Shown: positions 1 to 7,817, counted from the first letter of the stretch. The stretch: 33,198 nucleotides of DNA from Candidatus Falkowiibacteriota bacterium (GCA_016214745.1 JACRNW010000013.1:1-33198), one strand, 5' to 3'. The notes: generated by a model from the sequence alone, not told the origin. Translations and numbers: made by a program.

Positions 1-3
1 AAA

Positions 4-21
4 CCGCGAAGGGCTTCGCGG
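4..21 (-). terminator. Intrinsic terminator of the minus-strand gene pair
   Basis: CCGCGAAG and CTTCGCGG form an 8-bp stem just beyond the stop codon of the 33-395 gene. Read on the minus strand it is followed by T residues that run off the window edge, so the T tract cannot be measured. Confidence 0.6.
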
Positions 22-32
22 TCTGGCGTGCA

Positions 33-395
33 CTAGTTCTCCTCCTCGTCGGTCGGTCTTCGCAGAAGCCAGTACGAGAAAAGTCCGAAAGTCAAGATTG
101 TCGGCGGAATGATCAGGATGTAGAAAGCGAGGATGGCCAAGATGGCGAATGGCAAAGCAATCCAGTGCGGAAGTTTTTCGAAGTTGTTTGTCGGCACCAA
201 GTAGAGAATGATGAAGAGCGCCACGACGAGAGCCAGGATGCCCGTAACGGTGGAAACGATTCCGCCGATTTCCACGGCTTCGGGAAACCCGAGCATCCAA
301 AGTGCGAGCGCGGTCGCCGAGCCGTAGAGCGCGGCGAGCGCAAGCGCGGCGAGCAGAGTGAGCGCGTTCGTTTTCCAATCAGACGAGTGGCGCAT
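33..395 (-). CDS. Small integral membrane protein (120 aa), unknown function
   Basis: I do not recognise the family. The protein has three likely hydrophobic segments: a first near residues 10-35, a second rich in Val/Leu/Ile after the IVSTVTG stretch, and a third near the C-terminus, ending in a charged tail of Arg, Asp and Glu. The ATG at 395 was chosen because the minus strand carries GGAGGAGGTGG a few bases before it. A longer reading frame exists but would extend into the upstream gene. The start lies 17 bases inside the end of the 379-720 gene, so the two are probably translationally coupled. This strong Shine-Dalgarno site is unlike most genes in the window. Confidence 0.65.
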   Translation of the reverse strand: MRHSSDWKTNALTLLAALALAALYGSATALALWMLGFPEAVEIGGIVSTVTGILALVVALFIILYLVPTNNFEKLPHWIALPFAILAILAFYILIIPPTILTFGLFSYWLLRRPTDEEEN

Positions 396-720
396 GTTCC
401 ACCTCCTCCAGCTTCGTCCCTCGCGGGTGAAAGTACCCTCGTCCGCCGTCGGCAAGAGAAAAAGTGAAAGTCTCGCCTACGGTTTTTTGGATCGAGAGAT
501 TCTTGCTGTAGGGAACCTCAGTGTCGGGCAGATGTTTCCATGAGCCCTGCGATAATTTGCCCTCAAAACGCCGGGCGTGGTTGGAAAGGAAAAGGACAAC
601 GCTGTCGCCTCGTACCTCCGTTTTGGCGACGATTCCGCGATAAGCGAAACCGCTTTTTTCGTGAGCCCGGAAAACCCGGCCCACGAGATCACCTCTCGCC
701 GCGAGTTCTCCGAGTGTCAT
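379..720 (-). CDS. Hypothetical soluble protein (113 aa)
   Basis: No family recognised. The start at 720 is set by AAAGGAGG eight bases upstream on the minus strand; an upstream in-frame ATG at 819 would add 33 residues but has no ribosome binding site. The sequence has no signal peptide or membrane segment. A small beta-rich fold is likely, with the motif FAYRGIVAKTEV followed by a VVLFLS strand and several aromatic residues near the C-terminus (GRGYFHP). It is the first gene of a two-gene minus-strand unit, divergent from the sigma factor at 892. The GC-rich codons and good Shine-Dalgarno site set the pair apart from its neighbours. Confidence 0.6.
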   Translation of the reverse strand: MTLGELAARGDLVGRVFRAHEKSGFAYRGIVAKTEVRGDSVVLFLSNHARRFEGKLSQGSWKHLPDTEVPYSKNLSIQKTVGETFTFSLADGGRGYFHPRGTKLEEVEHAPLV

Positions 721-755
721 TGGTTCCTCCTTTGCCAAAAGGCCCTCGATCAATA

Positions 756-785
756 TATTTAAATCTAAATTTTTAAAAAAGTCAA
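756..785 (-). promoter_or_regulatory. Possible sigma70 promoter for the minus-strand pair
   Basis: On the minus strand TTGACT (785-780) is followed after 17-18 bases by TTAAAT/TAAATA (762-756). The -35 is good and the -10 is weak. It lies 36 bases before the start codon at 720. Confidence 0.35.
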
Positions 786-891
786 AAGATCGCGCCCGCC
801 GCCCCGCTTTATGATACAATGAAAGAACTGTTACTTTTTAAATTTTAAAACGTAGATAAGGATAGAAGCTTCTTTTTAATTCCGGAATTTT

Positions 892-1458
892 ATGGATTTA
901 GTCCAAGAAAAACAAATTGTGAAGGCCTGCCAAGCCGGAAACTTTGAGGGCATAGGCCTCCTTTACGAAGCGTATGTTAAAAAAATATACAGCTTTGTCT
1001 ATTACAAAACCTATCACAAGGAAACGGCCGAAGACATCGTGTCAGATGTTTTTATGAAAGCCTTGGAAAATATCGGCTCTTACAAATCCGGCCGCGGGAG
1101 TTTTTCCGCCTGGCTTTATGGCATCGCCCGCCACTCTGTGGTTGATCATTTTCGCGCCGCCCGGCCGAGCATTAATATTGAAGATGTTTGGGATCTCTCC
1201 GATGATCAAAATTTAGAAATTGATTTGGACACGCGGCAAAAACTTTTGGCAGTCAAAAAATATCTGGCGAAATTCAAGCCGGCGCACCGCGAGATTATTA
1301 TGATGCGCCTTTGGGGAGAAATGTCTTATCGGGAAATTTCCGAAATTGCCGGACTTTCCGAGGCAAATTGTAAAATGATTTTTTCCCGGGAGATGGGAAA
1401 GCTCAGGGCGGAAATGGGAGCGGCCACGTTTTTACTTTTTATGTTTTTAAATCTTTAA
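892..1458 (+). CDS. ECF-type RNA polymerase sigma factor (188 aa)
   Basis: This is a group 4 (ECF) sigma factor that would direct RNA polymerase to a specific promoter set. Region 2 spans about residues 15-85, with the typical stretch TAEDIVSDVFMKAL and then FSAWLYGIARHSVVDHFR. Region 4 spans about 120-172, with the helix-turn-helix MSYREISEIAGLSEANCK. The length is usual for the family. The last 12 residues (AATFLLFMFLNL) are very hydrophobic, which is odd for a soluble sigma factor. No Shine-Dalgarno site is visible. The next gene encodes a one-pass membrane protein with a helical cytoplasmic N-terminus, the expected layout for a sigma/anti-sigma pair. The two are separated by an inverted-repeat element. 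Confidence 0.9.
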   Translation: MDLVQEKQIVKACQAGNFEGIGLLYEAYVKKIYSFVYYKTYHKETAEDIVSDVFMKALENIGSYKSGRGSFSAWLYGIARHSVVDHFRAARPSINIEDVWDLSDDQNLEIDLDTRQKLLAVKKYLAKFKPAHREIIMMRLWGEMSYREISEIAGLSEANCKMIFSREMGKLRAEMGAATFLLFMFLNL

Positions 1459-1473
1459 TCTAATAAACATATG

Positions 1474-1598
1474 CCCCGTTAGAAGTTCTTGACGAAAAAT
1501 TTTCTTCAGAATTTTTCTATTGATAGGAACGGGGTCTATTAAAGAAGAAGTTTGCCACTCGGATTAAATTTTCCGAGAAAAACAAACTTCTAACGGGG
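1474..1598. mobile_element. Inverted-repeat element, copy 1 (125 bp, no ORF), flanked by TATG
   Basis: The left end CCCCGTTAGAAGTT and right end AACTTCTAACGGGG are perfect 14-bp inverted repeats. They are flanked by the direct repeat TATG (1470-1473 and 1599-1602), read here as a 4-bp target-site duplication. The right TATG contains the start codon of the anti-sigma gene. The interior has nested hairpins: GAAAAATT/AATTTTTC, GAAGTTTG/CAAACTTC and CTCGGA/TCCGAG. There is no coding capacity. It matches the ends of the GIY-YIG element at 14785-15065, so it looks like a non-autonomous relative. An internal AACGGGG (1528-1534) could compete for pairing with the left CCCCGTT. Confidence 0.7.
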
Positions 1599-1599
1599 T

Positions 1600-3222
1600 A
1601 TGGAAAAAATAATTCAAGAAATTTTGGACGAATTATTTATCATTGATCCAGGTTTGAAAAAATATCAGAAAGAACTGGAGGCCGCTATGGCTAAAATGAT
1701 TGCCAATAAACCCGAAGAAAAATTCAACGAGAGTTTTAAGGAAGAGTTAAAAATGAAATTGCTCGCACGGGCCGAGGAATTGGAAAAGGCAGGAAGGGCT
1801 CGGCCGTCGCTTTGGAGAAGTTTAAAATTTTGGCGGGGGATGGCCTTCGCCGCTGCCACAATCGTTTTGGCCGTAATTTTAGTCGTGCCGGCAGTACAAA
1901 ACGGCTGGATTGGCATGCCGGAATTTGGAGCAGGAAATCCTTTGGCAAATTTTTCCGGAGGAATTAAAGTTCAAGAAGCGGGCGTTCGGGCTTTTGGCGA
2001 TCTTGGAGCAACAAGTGCGCCGTTGACCGAAGAAGATCTCGCGCGCGCCACTTCGTCTTATCTTCCGGAAGAAAATGCCGCTCCGGCTGCGCCGCTCGGC
2101 TCCACACCGCAAACAATGTCCTCAACTTCTCGCGATGCGGCTTTGGGTCGCGAAGTTTTGGGACTGGGCGGAGGCGGGGGAACGAATGCGTCCGCGCCGG
2201 ATATAAAAATGATGCCGCCGCAATACGCGACAAAATATAGTTATGTTTACGTCGGCGAAGATTTTTCTTTGCCCGAAGTAAGTGAGGTCGCGGTGTTGAA
2301 GCGTGTCAAAAATTATGGCAGTGAAAAATTAAATTCAATTTTAGACAAAATCAGCTTTGGACTTTTTGACGCCAGCAAATTGAGTAATGTTAAAGTCCAA
2401 ACCCTCTCGCTCGTCGAAGACCGGGACGGGGGGTATATTGTTGATTTCAATCCTTATGAAGGAATAGTTTCAATATATGAAAATTGGCAAAGAATTACGC
2501 CGATAAATTATGAAGCCTTGCCGCGCCTCAGCCAATCGGATGTGCCGTCTGACGAAAAATTAATTGAGACGGCAAATGGATTTCTCTCTCGCTACGGAAT
2601 TGACCGGGGAAATTATGGCACGCCAAAAATAAGCCAAAGTTGGAAATTGGGCTATGCCGGAGTCCGGGCCGAAGACATTTGGATTCCAGACACCATGACA
2701 GTTTTGTATCCCTTACTTGTAAATGGAAAAGAAGTTTGGGAGCAGGGCGGCTACAGTCAGGCCGGATTTTCCGTGAATGTTAATATCAGAACCATGAAAG
2801 TCACGAGCCTTTATGGACTGCAAACGCAAAATTATCAAAGTTCAAATTACGCCATGGAAACCAATAAAGAACGGGTGATGAAGTTTGCTTTGCAAGGCGA
2901 TCTTTGGTCGCAGGGAGATTTTCCGGTTGAAAGTTTTCAGGTGAAAGAAGCAGAAGTGAAACTCGGCACGCCGGAAATTCAGTATATGAGATATTGGAAA
3001 TATGACGGCAATCAGAGCATTGAGCTTCTTGTTCCGGCCTTGGTGTTTCCGGTTTTGGAAACAACTCCGGCCGACGGGTCGTTCTACAAATCCGCGGTGG
3101 TGATCCCTCTCGCGAAAGAAATTTTGGATGCCGCCGAGGCGAACAACACGGTTACTCCGCCCACGATTTTGAAAAGCGAACCGACGATAGAACCGGCGCC
3201 GGCGGTAAGGGAGACGCAATAA
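1600..3222 (+). CDS. Membrane-anchored anti-sigma-like protein (540 aa)
   Basis: Residues 1-75 form a charged, helical cytoplasmic part. A membrane segment follows at 81-100 (GMAFAAATIVLAVILVVPAV), and the remaining roughly 440 residues are predicted extracytoplasmic. This topology, and its position directly after an ECF sigma gene, suggest that it holds the sigma factor at the membrane and senses an extracellular signal. I see no zinc-binding HxxxCxxC motif of ZAS-type anti-sigma factors, so the assignment rests on context. Residues about 150-210 are low complexity (Ala/Pro/Gly). The C-terminal part is Tyr/Trp rich with no domain I can name and ends in a Pro/Thr/Glu-rich tail. The ATG lies exactly in the right-hand TATG flank of the inverted-repeat element. 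Confidence 0.75.
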   Translation: MEKIIQEILDELFIIDPGLKKYQKELEAAMAKMIANKPEEKFNESFKEELKMKLLARAEELEKAGRARPSLWRSLKFWRGMAFAAATIVLAVILVVPAVQNGWIGMPEFGAGNPLANFSGGIKVQEAGVRAFGDLGATSAPLTEEDLARATSSYLPEENAAPAAPLGSTPQTMSSTSRDAALGREVLGLGGGGGTNASAPDIKMMPPQYATKYSYVYVGEDFSLPEVSEVAVLKRVKNYGSEKLNSILDKISFGLFDASKLSNVKVQTLSLVEDRDGGYIVDFNPYEGIVSIYENWQRITPINYEALPRLSQSDVPSDEKLIETANGFLSRYGIDRGNYGTPKISQSWKLGYAGVRAEDIWIPDTMTVLYPLLVNGKEVWEQGGYSQAGFSVNVNIRTMKVTSLYGLQTQNYQSSNYAMETNKERVMKFALQGDLWSQGDFPVESFQVKEAEVKLGTPEIQYMRYWKYDGNQSIELLVPALVFPVLETTPADGSFYKSAVVIPLAKEILDAAEANNTVTPPTILKSEPTIEPAPAVRETQ

Positions 3223-3236
3223 AAGAAGTTTAGAAT

Positions 3237-3266
3237 AAAAAACCCGCTGATGAAGCGGGTTTTTTG
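3237..3266 (+). terminator. Intrinsic terminator after the sigma/anti-sigma unit
   Basis: AACCCGCT (3241-3248) pairs with AGCGGGTT (3254-3261) across a 5-base loop. A-rich sequence precedes the stem and TTTTTTG follows it. It lies 15 bases after the stop codon at 3222. Confidence 0.85.
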
Positions 3267-3268
3267 TT

Positions 3269-3298
3269 TTGACTTTCAGGCGATTTTGGGGGGATAAT
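3269..3298 (+). promoter_or_regulatory. Orphan promoter-like sequence in the lexA leader region
   Basis: TTGACT (3269-3274), an 18-base spacer and GATAAT (3293-3298) resemble a sigma70 promoter. No gene follows until 3664. It could drive a small RNA or a long lexA leader. A TTGTTGC/GCAACAA hairpin lies at about 3348-3368. Confidence 0.4.
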
Positions 3299-3411
3299 TG
3301 AGGAAAGATAAATTAGTTTTTTTGTTTACGAAGCGAGAAAAATCAGTTGTTGCGAAATTTGCAACAAGTTGCCACCGGCAGGAAGATCGGAGGATAAATT
3401 TGTATATTTAA

Positions 3412-3465
3412 ACTTAGTTTATATGTTCCGACCGAATATAAACTAAGTATCAAGATAGTTTATAT
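3412..3465. promoter_or_regulatory. Triple AGTTTATAT repeat with 13-bp inverted arms upstream of lexA
   Basis: ACTTAGTTTATAT (3412-3424) and ATATAAACTAAGT (3436-3448) are perfect inverted repeats separated by 11 bases. A third half-site AGTTTATAT occurs at 3457-3465. The left arm also forms part of a smaller palindrome, TAAACTTAGTTTA. The arrangement suggests a multi-site operator for a dimeric regulator, plausibly LexA itself, or an RNA hairpin. It lies about 200 bases before the lexA start. The rest of 3299-3663 contains no ORF I can support. Confidence 0.5.
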
Positions 3466-3570
3466 TCAAATGTGCAAAAAATGTACGTTGCAAAGGTGAA
3501 TGTCGGGAAAATCCAACTATTCGGAAATTCCGGATAACCGCAACTGGCGGAGGGGCGAGCGCTTCAGTTA

Positions 3571-3585
3571 GTTCCATTTTGGAAC
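3571..3585. promoter_or_regulatory. Palindrome GTTCCATTTTGGAAC, possible operator
   Basis: This perfect 6-bp inverted repeat with a 3-base centre lies about 40 bases upstream of the lexA -35 box. It differs from the Bacillus CGAAC-N4-GTTCG operator, so assigning it to LexA is only a guess. Confidence 0.35.
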
Positions 3586-3607
3586 ATACAACCTCTGTCT
3601 GGTATAG

Positions 3608-3655
3608 TTATCCACAGATAAACTCTTGTGTCCAGAATAAATAGTCGGGTATAAT
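3608..3655 (+). promoter_or_regulatory. lexA promoter with consensus DnaA box
   Basis: A perfect DnaA box TTATCCACA (3608-3616) is followed by TTGTGT (3626-3631), an 18-base spacer and a perfect TATAAT (3650-3655). Transcription would start about 3661-3663, at or just before the ATG at 3664, so the mRNA is probably leaderless or nearly so. Confidence 0.65.
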
Positions 3656-3663
3656 ATAGATGT

Positions 3664-4311
3664 ATGGAAAACACAATAACCAAAAGACAAAGAGAACTTC
3701 TAGAAATTATTTATCAGTATATTAAAGATACCGGTTACCCGCCGACATTTGAAGAAATGAGAGAAAGACTGAACGTTTCCTCCAATCAATCAGTAGTTGA
3801 TCTGTTGGAGAAATTAAATTCCGGTTGTTTTATCCAAAAAAAAGAAGCTGGCGCCAGGAATATTGCGATCCTTCCATTGGGATATTCAGCACTCGGTCAG
3901 CCAGTGCTCGTCGCTTTCCGCGGCGTCACAAGTGCTGGCGCACCAATCGAAGCGATAGAAATCGCCGGCAATTGGCAAGCAATGCCCTCGCTTGTAGATA
4001 AAATTGAAAAACTTCAAGATGAAGTTTTTTTGTTAAAAATTTCTGGCGATTCAATGATTAACGCCGGCATTGACGACGGCGACGTAGTACTCGTAAAAAG
4101 CCAAAAAGAATTTGTTTCAGGTGAGGTTGTCTTAGCCCAGATAGGAAGCGATTCGACCGTGAAACGTTTTATGTCTGAAGACAAGCCGCCGTACGTTTAT
4201 TTAAAACCGGAAAATCCAAAATATAAAAACATTTTATTTTCAGACGATGCAGAATTAAAAGGCAAGGTTATTTCCGTTTTAAAAAATGGATATTGGAAAT
4301 CAATCAAATAA
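3664..4311 (+). CDS. lexA: LexA-family SOS repressor, self-cleaving (215 aa)
   Basis: The N-terminal winged-helix DNA-binding domain (residues 1-65) has the LexA signature TKRQRELLEIIYQYI and GYPPTFEEMRERL. The C-terminal S24 peptidase domain has the cleavage site Ala91-Gly92 (VTSAGAPIEA), nucleophile Ser130 in GDSM and general base Lys167 (STVKRF). All the residues needed for RecA-stimulated self-cleavage are present and the length is typical. It has its own promoter and lies only 6 bases upstream of a restriction-modification gene, so it probably regulates that gene as well as itself. Whether it is the cell's general SOS regulator or a local controller of the island cannot be decided here. 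Confidence 0.93.
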   Translation: MENTITKRQRELLEIIYQYIKDTGYPPTFEEMRERLNVSSNQSVVDLLEKLNSGCFIQKKEAGARNIAILPLGYSALGQPVLVAFRGVTSAGAPIEAIEIAGNWQAMPSLVDKIEKLQDEVFLLKISGDSMINAGIDDGDVVLVKSQKEFVSGEVVLAQIGSDSTVKRFMSEDKPPYVYLKPENPKYKNILFSDDAELKGKVISVLKNGYWKSIK

Positions 4312-4317
4312 AAATTT

Positions 4318-6273
4318 ATGCCAACAAAAAAAGTTAACAAAGTTAAAGAAGTATTAGACAAAATTTTTCGCGATACTGATGCAGCCTACGGTCTGAAAGA
4401 GTTTGAAAATATAAATTTTGATGACGCCCTGGATATCACCGAGGAGGAGAAAGGAAAATTTTATATTAAGGATATAAAGTCCGGCAATTTAAGAGTTGTT
4501 TTTGACGAAGAAAAACAAAAGGGCAGACCCGAGGAAATTATCCGCCAGCTTTGGGTTTATAAACTTAATAAACAATATCAGTATCCACTTGATCGGTTGG
4601 ATATTGAAAAGAGCATCCATTTCGGCCGCGAGATTCATGCCAAGGCCGCGGATATTATTATTTATAAAAAAGACAAAATCACGCCGTACATAATTGTTGA
4701 GGTAAAAAGTCCGACCGAGAAAAAAGGCATTGATCAATTAAAAAGCTATCTCTCGGCCGAGGGTGCGGAAATCGGATTTTGGTCTAATGGGAAAAATCAT
4801 ATTATTCTTTATCGTCCTTATCCAAAGGAATTTGATGACACGCTGCCGGATTTGCCTATGGCGAGCCAAACAATTGATGATCTGCTGGAAGCAAAAAAGA
4901 CACTGCTTGATTACACAACCACCAAAGCCGATTTAAAACAAATCGTTGAATCAATGGAAGAGTTAGTTTTGGCGAACGCGGGCATCGATGTCTTCGTGGA
5001 AGTTTTTAAATTGATTTATGCCAAACTCTACGACGAAAACGAAGCTCGGATCAACCGATCTGACCAAGAAATTTACTTTAGAAAATATAAAGATCCAGCC
5101 AAAACTTACGCAGTTATCAACGATCTTTTTAAAAACGCCATGAAAAAATGGCCGGGTACTTTTTACGAACAAGAAAATATCAATCTTTCGCCAGAGCACC
5201 TTTCAATTGTTGTTGGCGAACTGGAAAAGGCGCGGCTCTTCGGTTCTGATTTATCAATTATTGATGAAGCGTTTGAACATTTGATTCCGGAAGTCGCCAA
5301 AGGAAAGAAAGGGCAATATTTTACGCCGCGGCATGTTATTGCCATGGCTGTAAAAATGTTAAATCCTCAAAAAAATGAAAATGTTATTGATCCGGCCGCC
5401 GGTTCCGGAGGATTTTTAATCAGTGCGATGTATTGGATAAGAGATAAATATTTGAACGGTAAAAATGAGGCAATGCAGGAATACGCGAAAGAGCATGTTT
5501 GGGGTTTGGATTTTGCCGAGGAAATTTCAAAAGTTTCTCGCGCCTTGATGCTCATCGCCGGAGATGGGCGGTCGCATATGTTTAAACTTAATACTCTTGA
5601 TCCGCGCGAATGGCAAGGTGAAGATTCCTTGCTTTTGGACGCGAGGGCAAAATTAAAAACCAAACTTTTAGATCTTGGCAATTCGGCCGACAACGCGGAC
5701 AATCAAAAAACTTTTCATTATTTTAATTTTGATGTGCTTCTCACCAATCCGCCTTTTGCCGGGGAAATAAAAGATTCGGGAATTTTGCGGCAATATTTTT
5801 TTGGAAAAAAGAAAGGAAAGTTGGTAAATAATATTGAGCGGCACATTTTGTTTATTGAGCGAACGCTGGACATGTTGCGACCCGGCGGCCGTATGGCGAT
5901 TGTTTTGCCGCAAGGAGTTTTGAATAATACAAATATGGAATACGTGCGCCAATATCTTTTTGATAAGGCGCGGATTTTGGCGGTCGTCGGTTTGCACGGC
6001 AACACTTTCAAGCCGCACACCGGAACGAAAACGAGCGTCTTATTTTTGCAAAAGTTTGACAAAGATGAAAAGTCGCCGAAAGATTACCCAATCTTTATGG
6101 CGGTTTCCAAAAAAGCGGGCAAAGATAATTCCGGAGATTATATTTATAAAAAAGACGCCGCGGGCGGTTTTGTCCACGACGCCAAGGGGCGAAAAGTTTT
6201 AGATCACGATCTCGACGAAATTGCCGAGGCGTTTATAAAATTTGCGAAAGAACAGAAGTTTAAGTTTACGTAA
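4318..6273 (+). CDS. Nuclease-methyltransferase fusion of a BcgI-like/type I-like R-M system (651 aa)
   Basis: Residues about 60-170 match the HsdR N-terminal nuclease fold: Asp112 in AKAADIII and Glu128-Val-Lys130 in YIIVEVKSPT give a D-x15-ExK PD-(D/E)XK site. Residues about 215-330 are helical, like the N-terminus of HsdM. Residues 330-620 form an N6-adenine methyltransferase with AdoMet motif DPAAGSGG (358-365) and catalytic NPPF (477-480). A nuclease and a methylase in one chain with a separate specificity subunit (9015-10367) resembles BcgI, a type IIB enzyme whose A subunit is of similar size. No helicase-type HsdR is present in the window. The gene follows lexA by 6 bases and precedes the NYN gene by 4, so all three are probably co-transcribed. 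Confidence 0.87.
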   Translation: MPTKKVNKVKEVLDKIFRDTDAAYGLKEFENINFDDALDITEEEKGKFYIKDIKSGNLRVVFDEEKQKGRPEEIIRQLWVYKLNKQYQYPLDRLDIEKSIHFGREIHAKAADIIIYKKDKITPYIIVEVKSPTEKKGIDQLKSYLSAEGAEIGFWSNGKNHIILYRPYPKEFDDTLPDLPMASQTIDDLLEAKKTLLDYTTTKADLKQIVESMEELVLANAGIDVFVEVFKLIYAKLYDENEARINRSDQEIYFRKYKDPAKTYAVINDLFKNAMKKWPGTFYEQENINLSPEHLSIVVGELEKARLFGSDLSIIDEAFEHLIPEVAKGKKGQYFTPRHVIAMAVKMLNPQKNENVIDPAAGSGGFLISAMYWIRDKYLNGKNEAMQEYAKEHVWGLDFAEEISKVSRALMLIAGDGRSHMFKLNTLDPREWQGEDSLLLDARAKLKTKLLDLGNSADNADNQKTFHYFNFDVLLTNPPFAGEIKDSGILRQYFFGKKKGKLVNNIERHILFIERTLDMLRPGGRMAIVLPQGVLNNTNMEYVRQYLFDKARILAVVGLHGNTFKPHTGTKTSVLFLQKFDKDEKSPKDYPIFMAVSKKAGKDNSGDYIYKKDAAGGFVHDAKGRKVLDHDLDEIAEAFIKFAKEQKFKFT

Positions 6274-6277
6274 AAAT

Positions 6278-6856
6278 ATGTTTGGCCAAACAGTAAAAGA
6301 AATCAGAAACACTATTTACGTTTTTATTGATGCCTCAAATCTTTGGGAAGCACAGAAGTCAAAAGGCAGATTTTTTGACTACGCAAAATTAAGAGCATTT
6401 ATTAAAGAAAAATTTGGAGGGTCGTTAATAGAGGTTTTTTACTACACCGCTTATCCGGCTGACGGAACGCGAGATTATAGTATAGATGGTAAACATAAAT
6501 TTTTTACTTTTCTAAAAAAGGGGTTGGGTTTTATTGTAAGGAAAAAGGAATTGAAACGGATTCCCGTAATTACTGAGGCCGGACAGTCCATAGAAGAAAA
6601 AGGAAATATGGATGTAGAGATGACAATTGACGCAATGTACCATTTTAAAAAATACGACACGGCAGTTTTCTTTACTGGTGACTCTGATTTTTTGGCGTTG
6701 GTCACCCACTTAAGAAACGGTGGTAAAAAGGTATATATTTTTTCCTCAAAAAATAATATATCTGAAGAATTACGGACCGGGGGAGATGGTTACTTTGATG
6801 TGCTTCTTTTGAGGGAAGATGTATGGGGGAGAGAATTAAAACATAGACCAAAATAA
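6278..6856 (+). CDS. NYN/LabA-like PIN-fold RNase (192 aa)
   Basis: The protein matches the NYN (DUF88/LabA) family of metal-dependent RNases. Acidic residues of the active site are visible in VFIDASNLW near the N-terminus, in GNMDVEMTIDAM in the middle and in FFTGDSDFLALV later, followed by the strand KKVYIFSS. The start at 6278 was chosen because it follows the upstream stop by 4 bases and the NYN fold begins directly after it; an earlier in-frame start would sit inside the methylase gene. Its place between the methylase and specificity genes suggests an accessory anti-phage RNase. A hairpin follows the stop. Confidence 0.85.
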   Translation: MFGQTVKEIRNTIYVFIDASNLWEAQKSKGRFFDYAKLRAFIKEKFGGSLIEVFYYTAYPADGTRDYSIDGKHKFFTFLKKGLGFIVRKKELKRIPVITEAGQSIEEKGNMDVEMTIDAMYHFKKYDTAVFFTGDSDFLALVTHLRNGGKKVYIFSSKNNISEELRTGGDGYFDVLLLREDVWGRELKHRPK

Positions 6857-6858
6857 AA

Positions 6859-6882
6859 GCAACCCTCCGCGAGGAGGGTTGC
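6859..6882. terminator. Perfect 10-bp hairpin after the NYN gene
   Basis: GCAACCCTCC and GGAGGGTTGC pair around a GCGA tetraloop. The + strand continues with CCCTTGG rather than a T run, so it may be a weak terminator or an mRNA-stabilising hairpin. AAAATAAAA before the stem would give a partial T tract on the minus strand. Confidence 0.6.
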
Positions 6883-6898
6883 CCTTGGATGTAATACC

Positions 6899-6993
6899 CT
6901 TTCAGTCTATGGTAAACTGAAAGACATTATCAGTATATGGTCGCTTGTATAAAAAGTCAAGGGCGGGTTATCCACACAAAAGATCAGGTAAAA
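6899..6993 (+). promoter_or_regulatory. Regulatory region: inverted repeat, DnaA box and -10-like sequence
   Basis: CTTTCAGT (6899-6906) and ACTGAAAG (6916-6923) form a perfect 8-bp inverted repeat. A second perfect DnaA box TTATCCACA is at 6968-6976. TAAAAT at 6988-6993 may be the -10 box, giving a transcript that starts just before the ATG at 7014. Confidence 0.45.
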
Positions 6994-7013
6994 TTTATTT
7001 TAGTAAGTCATTT

Positions 7014-7817
7014 ATGGAAAAAAAGAAAACCGTCAATGAGTTGATTAAAGAGAGCGGTATAATAACTCATTATAAAACTGTAAATAAACTAAAAACTCTG
7101 GGGTGGGAAGTGTTTGTTAGCCCATATTATTTTGATGTCATTTCCGACACAGTAAAAGAGATAGATATAATTGCAGAGAAACCTTTTTACTCAGTCTCCG
7201 ATGCGGCTTATAGTTCTAAAGTACAAATTAACGTGCAGCTTTTTTTAGAGTGTAAATATATAAAAAATGAGATAGGCCTTTGGTTTGATAATATAAATAG
7301 AGATAATGTTGTTTCTAAATTAGAGAAAATAACAAATTTACCCCTTGTATATGGATCGAGAAGTCAGGGTTTTTCGCCTGACAAATTCCATTATTTCAGA
7401 TATAACAAAACTGTTAAACTTTTTACTCCCGATACTAATAAAGAAGACATAATTTATAAAGCAATAACCCAATGCCTCAATGCTCAAACATATCATCAAG
7501 ACAAGGGTCGAACTTTACATTTTCATTTTAGCGGGCGTGACGGAACAATTAATAACATTATTAGGTATCCGATGATTGTTTGCGATAAATTTGATAAATT
7601 GCAAGAGATAGAGTTGTCTAACGGCGGTGATATTTATAAAACGAAGCCGATCGAAAATATCTTTGCGCTAGAAACTAATTATTCGGCCGAGAATACGGGT
7701 TTTGAATATTCTTTGATTGATGTAGTCGATTTTAACTATCTTGAAAAATTTTTAGATGAGTTAGGGCAAGAGGCGAAAGATCTGGTTGGCGCATACGTGT
7801 TTAAAGGGCGCAGATGA
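7014..7817 (+). CDS. Putative PD-(D/E)XK nuclease (267 aa)
   Basis: I do not recognise a named family. The N-terminal third has a restriction-endonuclease-like pattern: helical start (VNELIKESG), TLGWEVFVSPYYF, then Asp51 in KEIDIIAEK and Glu79-Cys-Lys81 in LFLECKYIK, which fits a D-xn-ExK site. The rest contains many aromatic residues and no motif I can name. The ATG at 7014 is preferred because the promoter-like region and DnaA box lie just upstream; the frame is open to 6945 but would include them. The stop overlaps the next start as ATGA, so it is coupled to the PIN gene. Its position inside an R-M operon supports a DNA-cleaving role. Confidence 0.6.
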   Translation: MEKKKTVNELIKESGIITHYKTVNKLKTLGWEVFVSPYYFDVISDTVKEIDIIAEKPFYSVSDAAYSSKVQINVQLFLECKYIKNEIGLWFDNINRDNVVSKLEKITNLPLVYGSRSQGFSPDKFHYFRYNKTVKLFTPDTNKEDIIYKAITQCLNAQTYHQDKGRTLHFHFSGRDGTINNIIRYPMIVCDKFDKLQEIELSNGGDIYKTKPIENIFALETNYSAENTGFEYSLIDVVDFNYLEKFLDELGQEAKDLVGAYVFKGRR

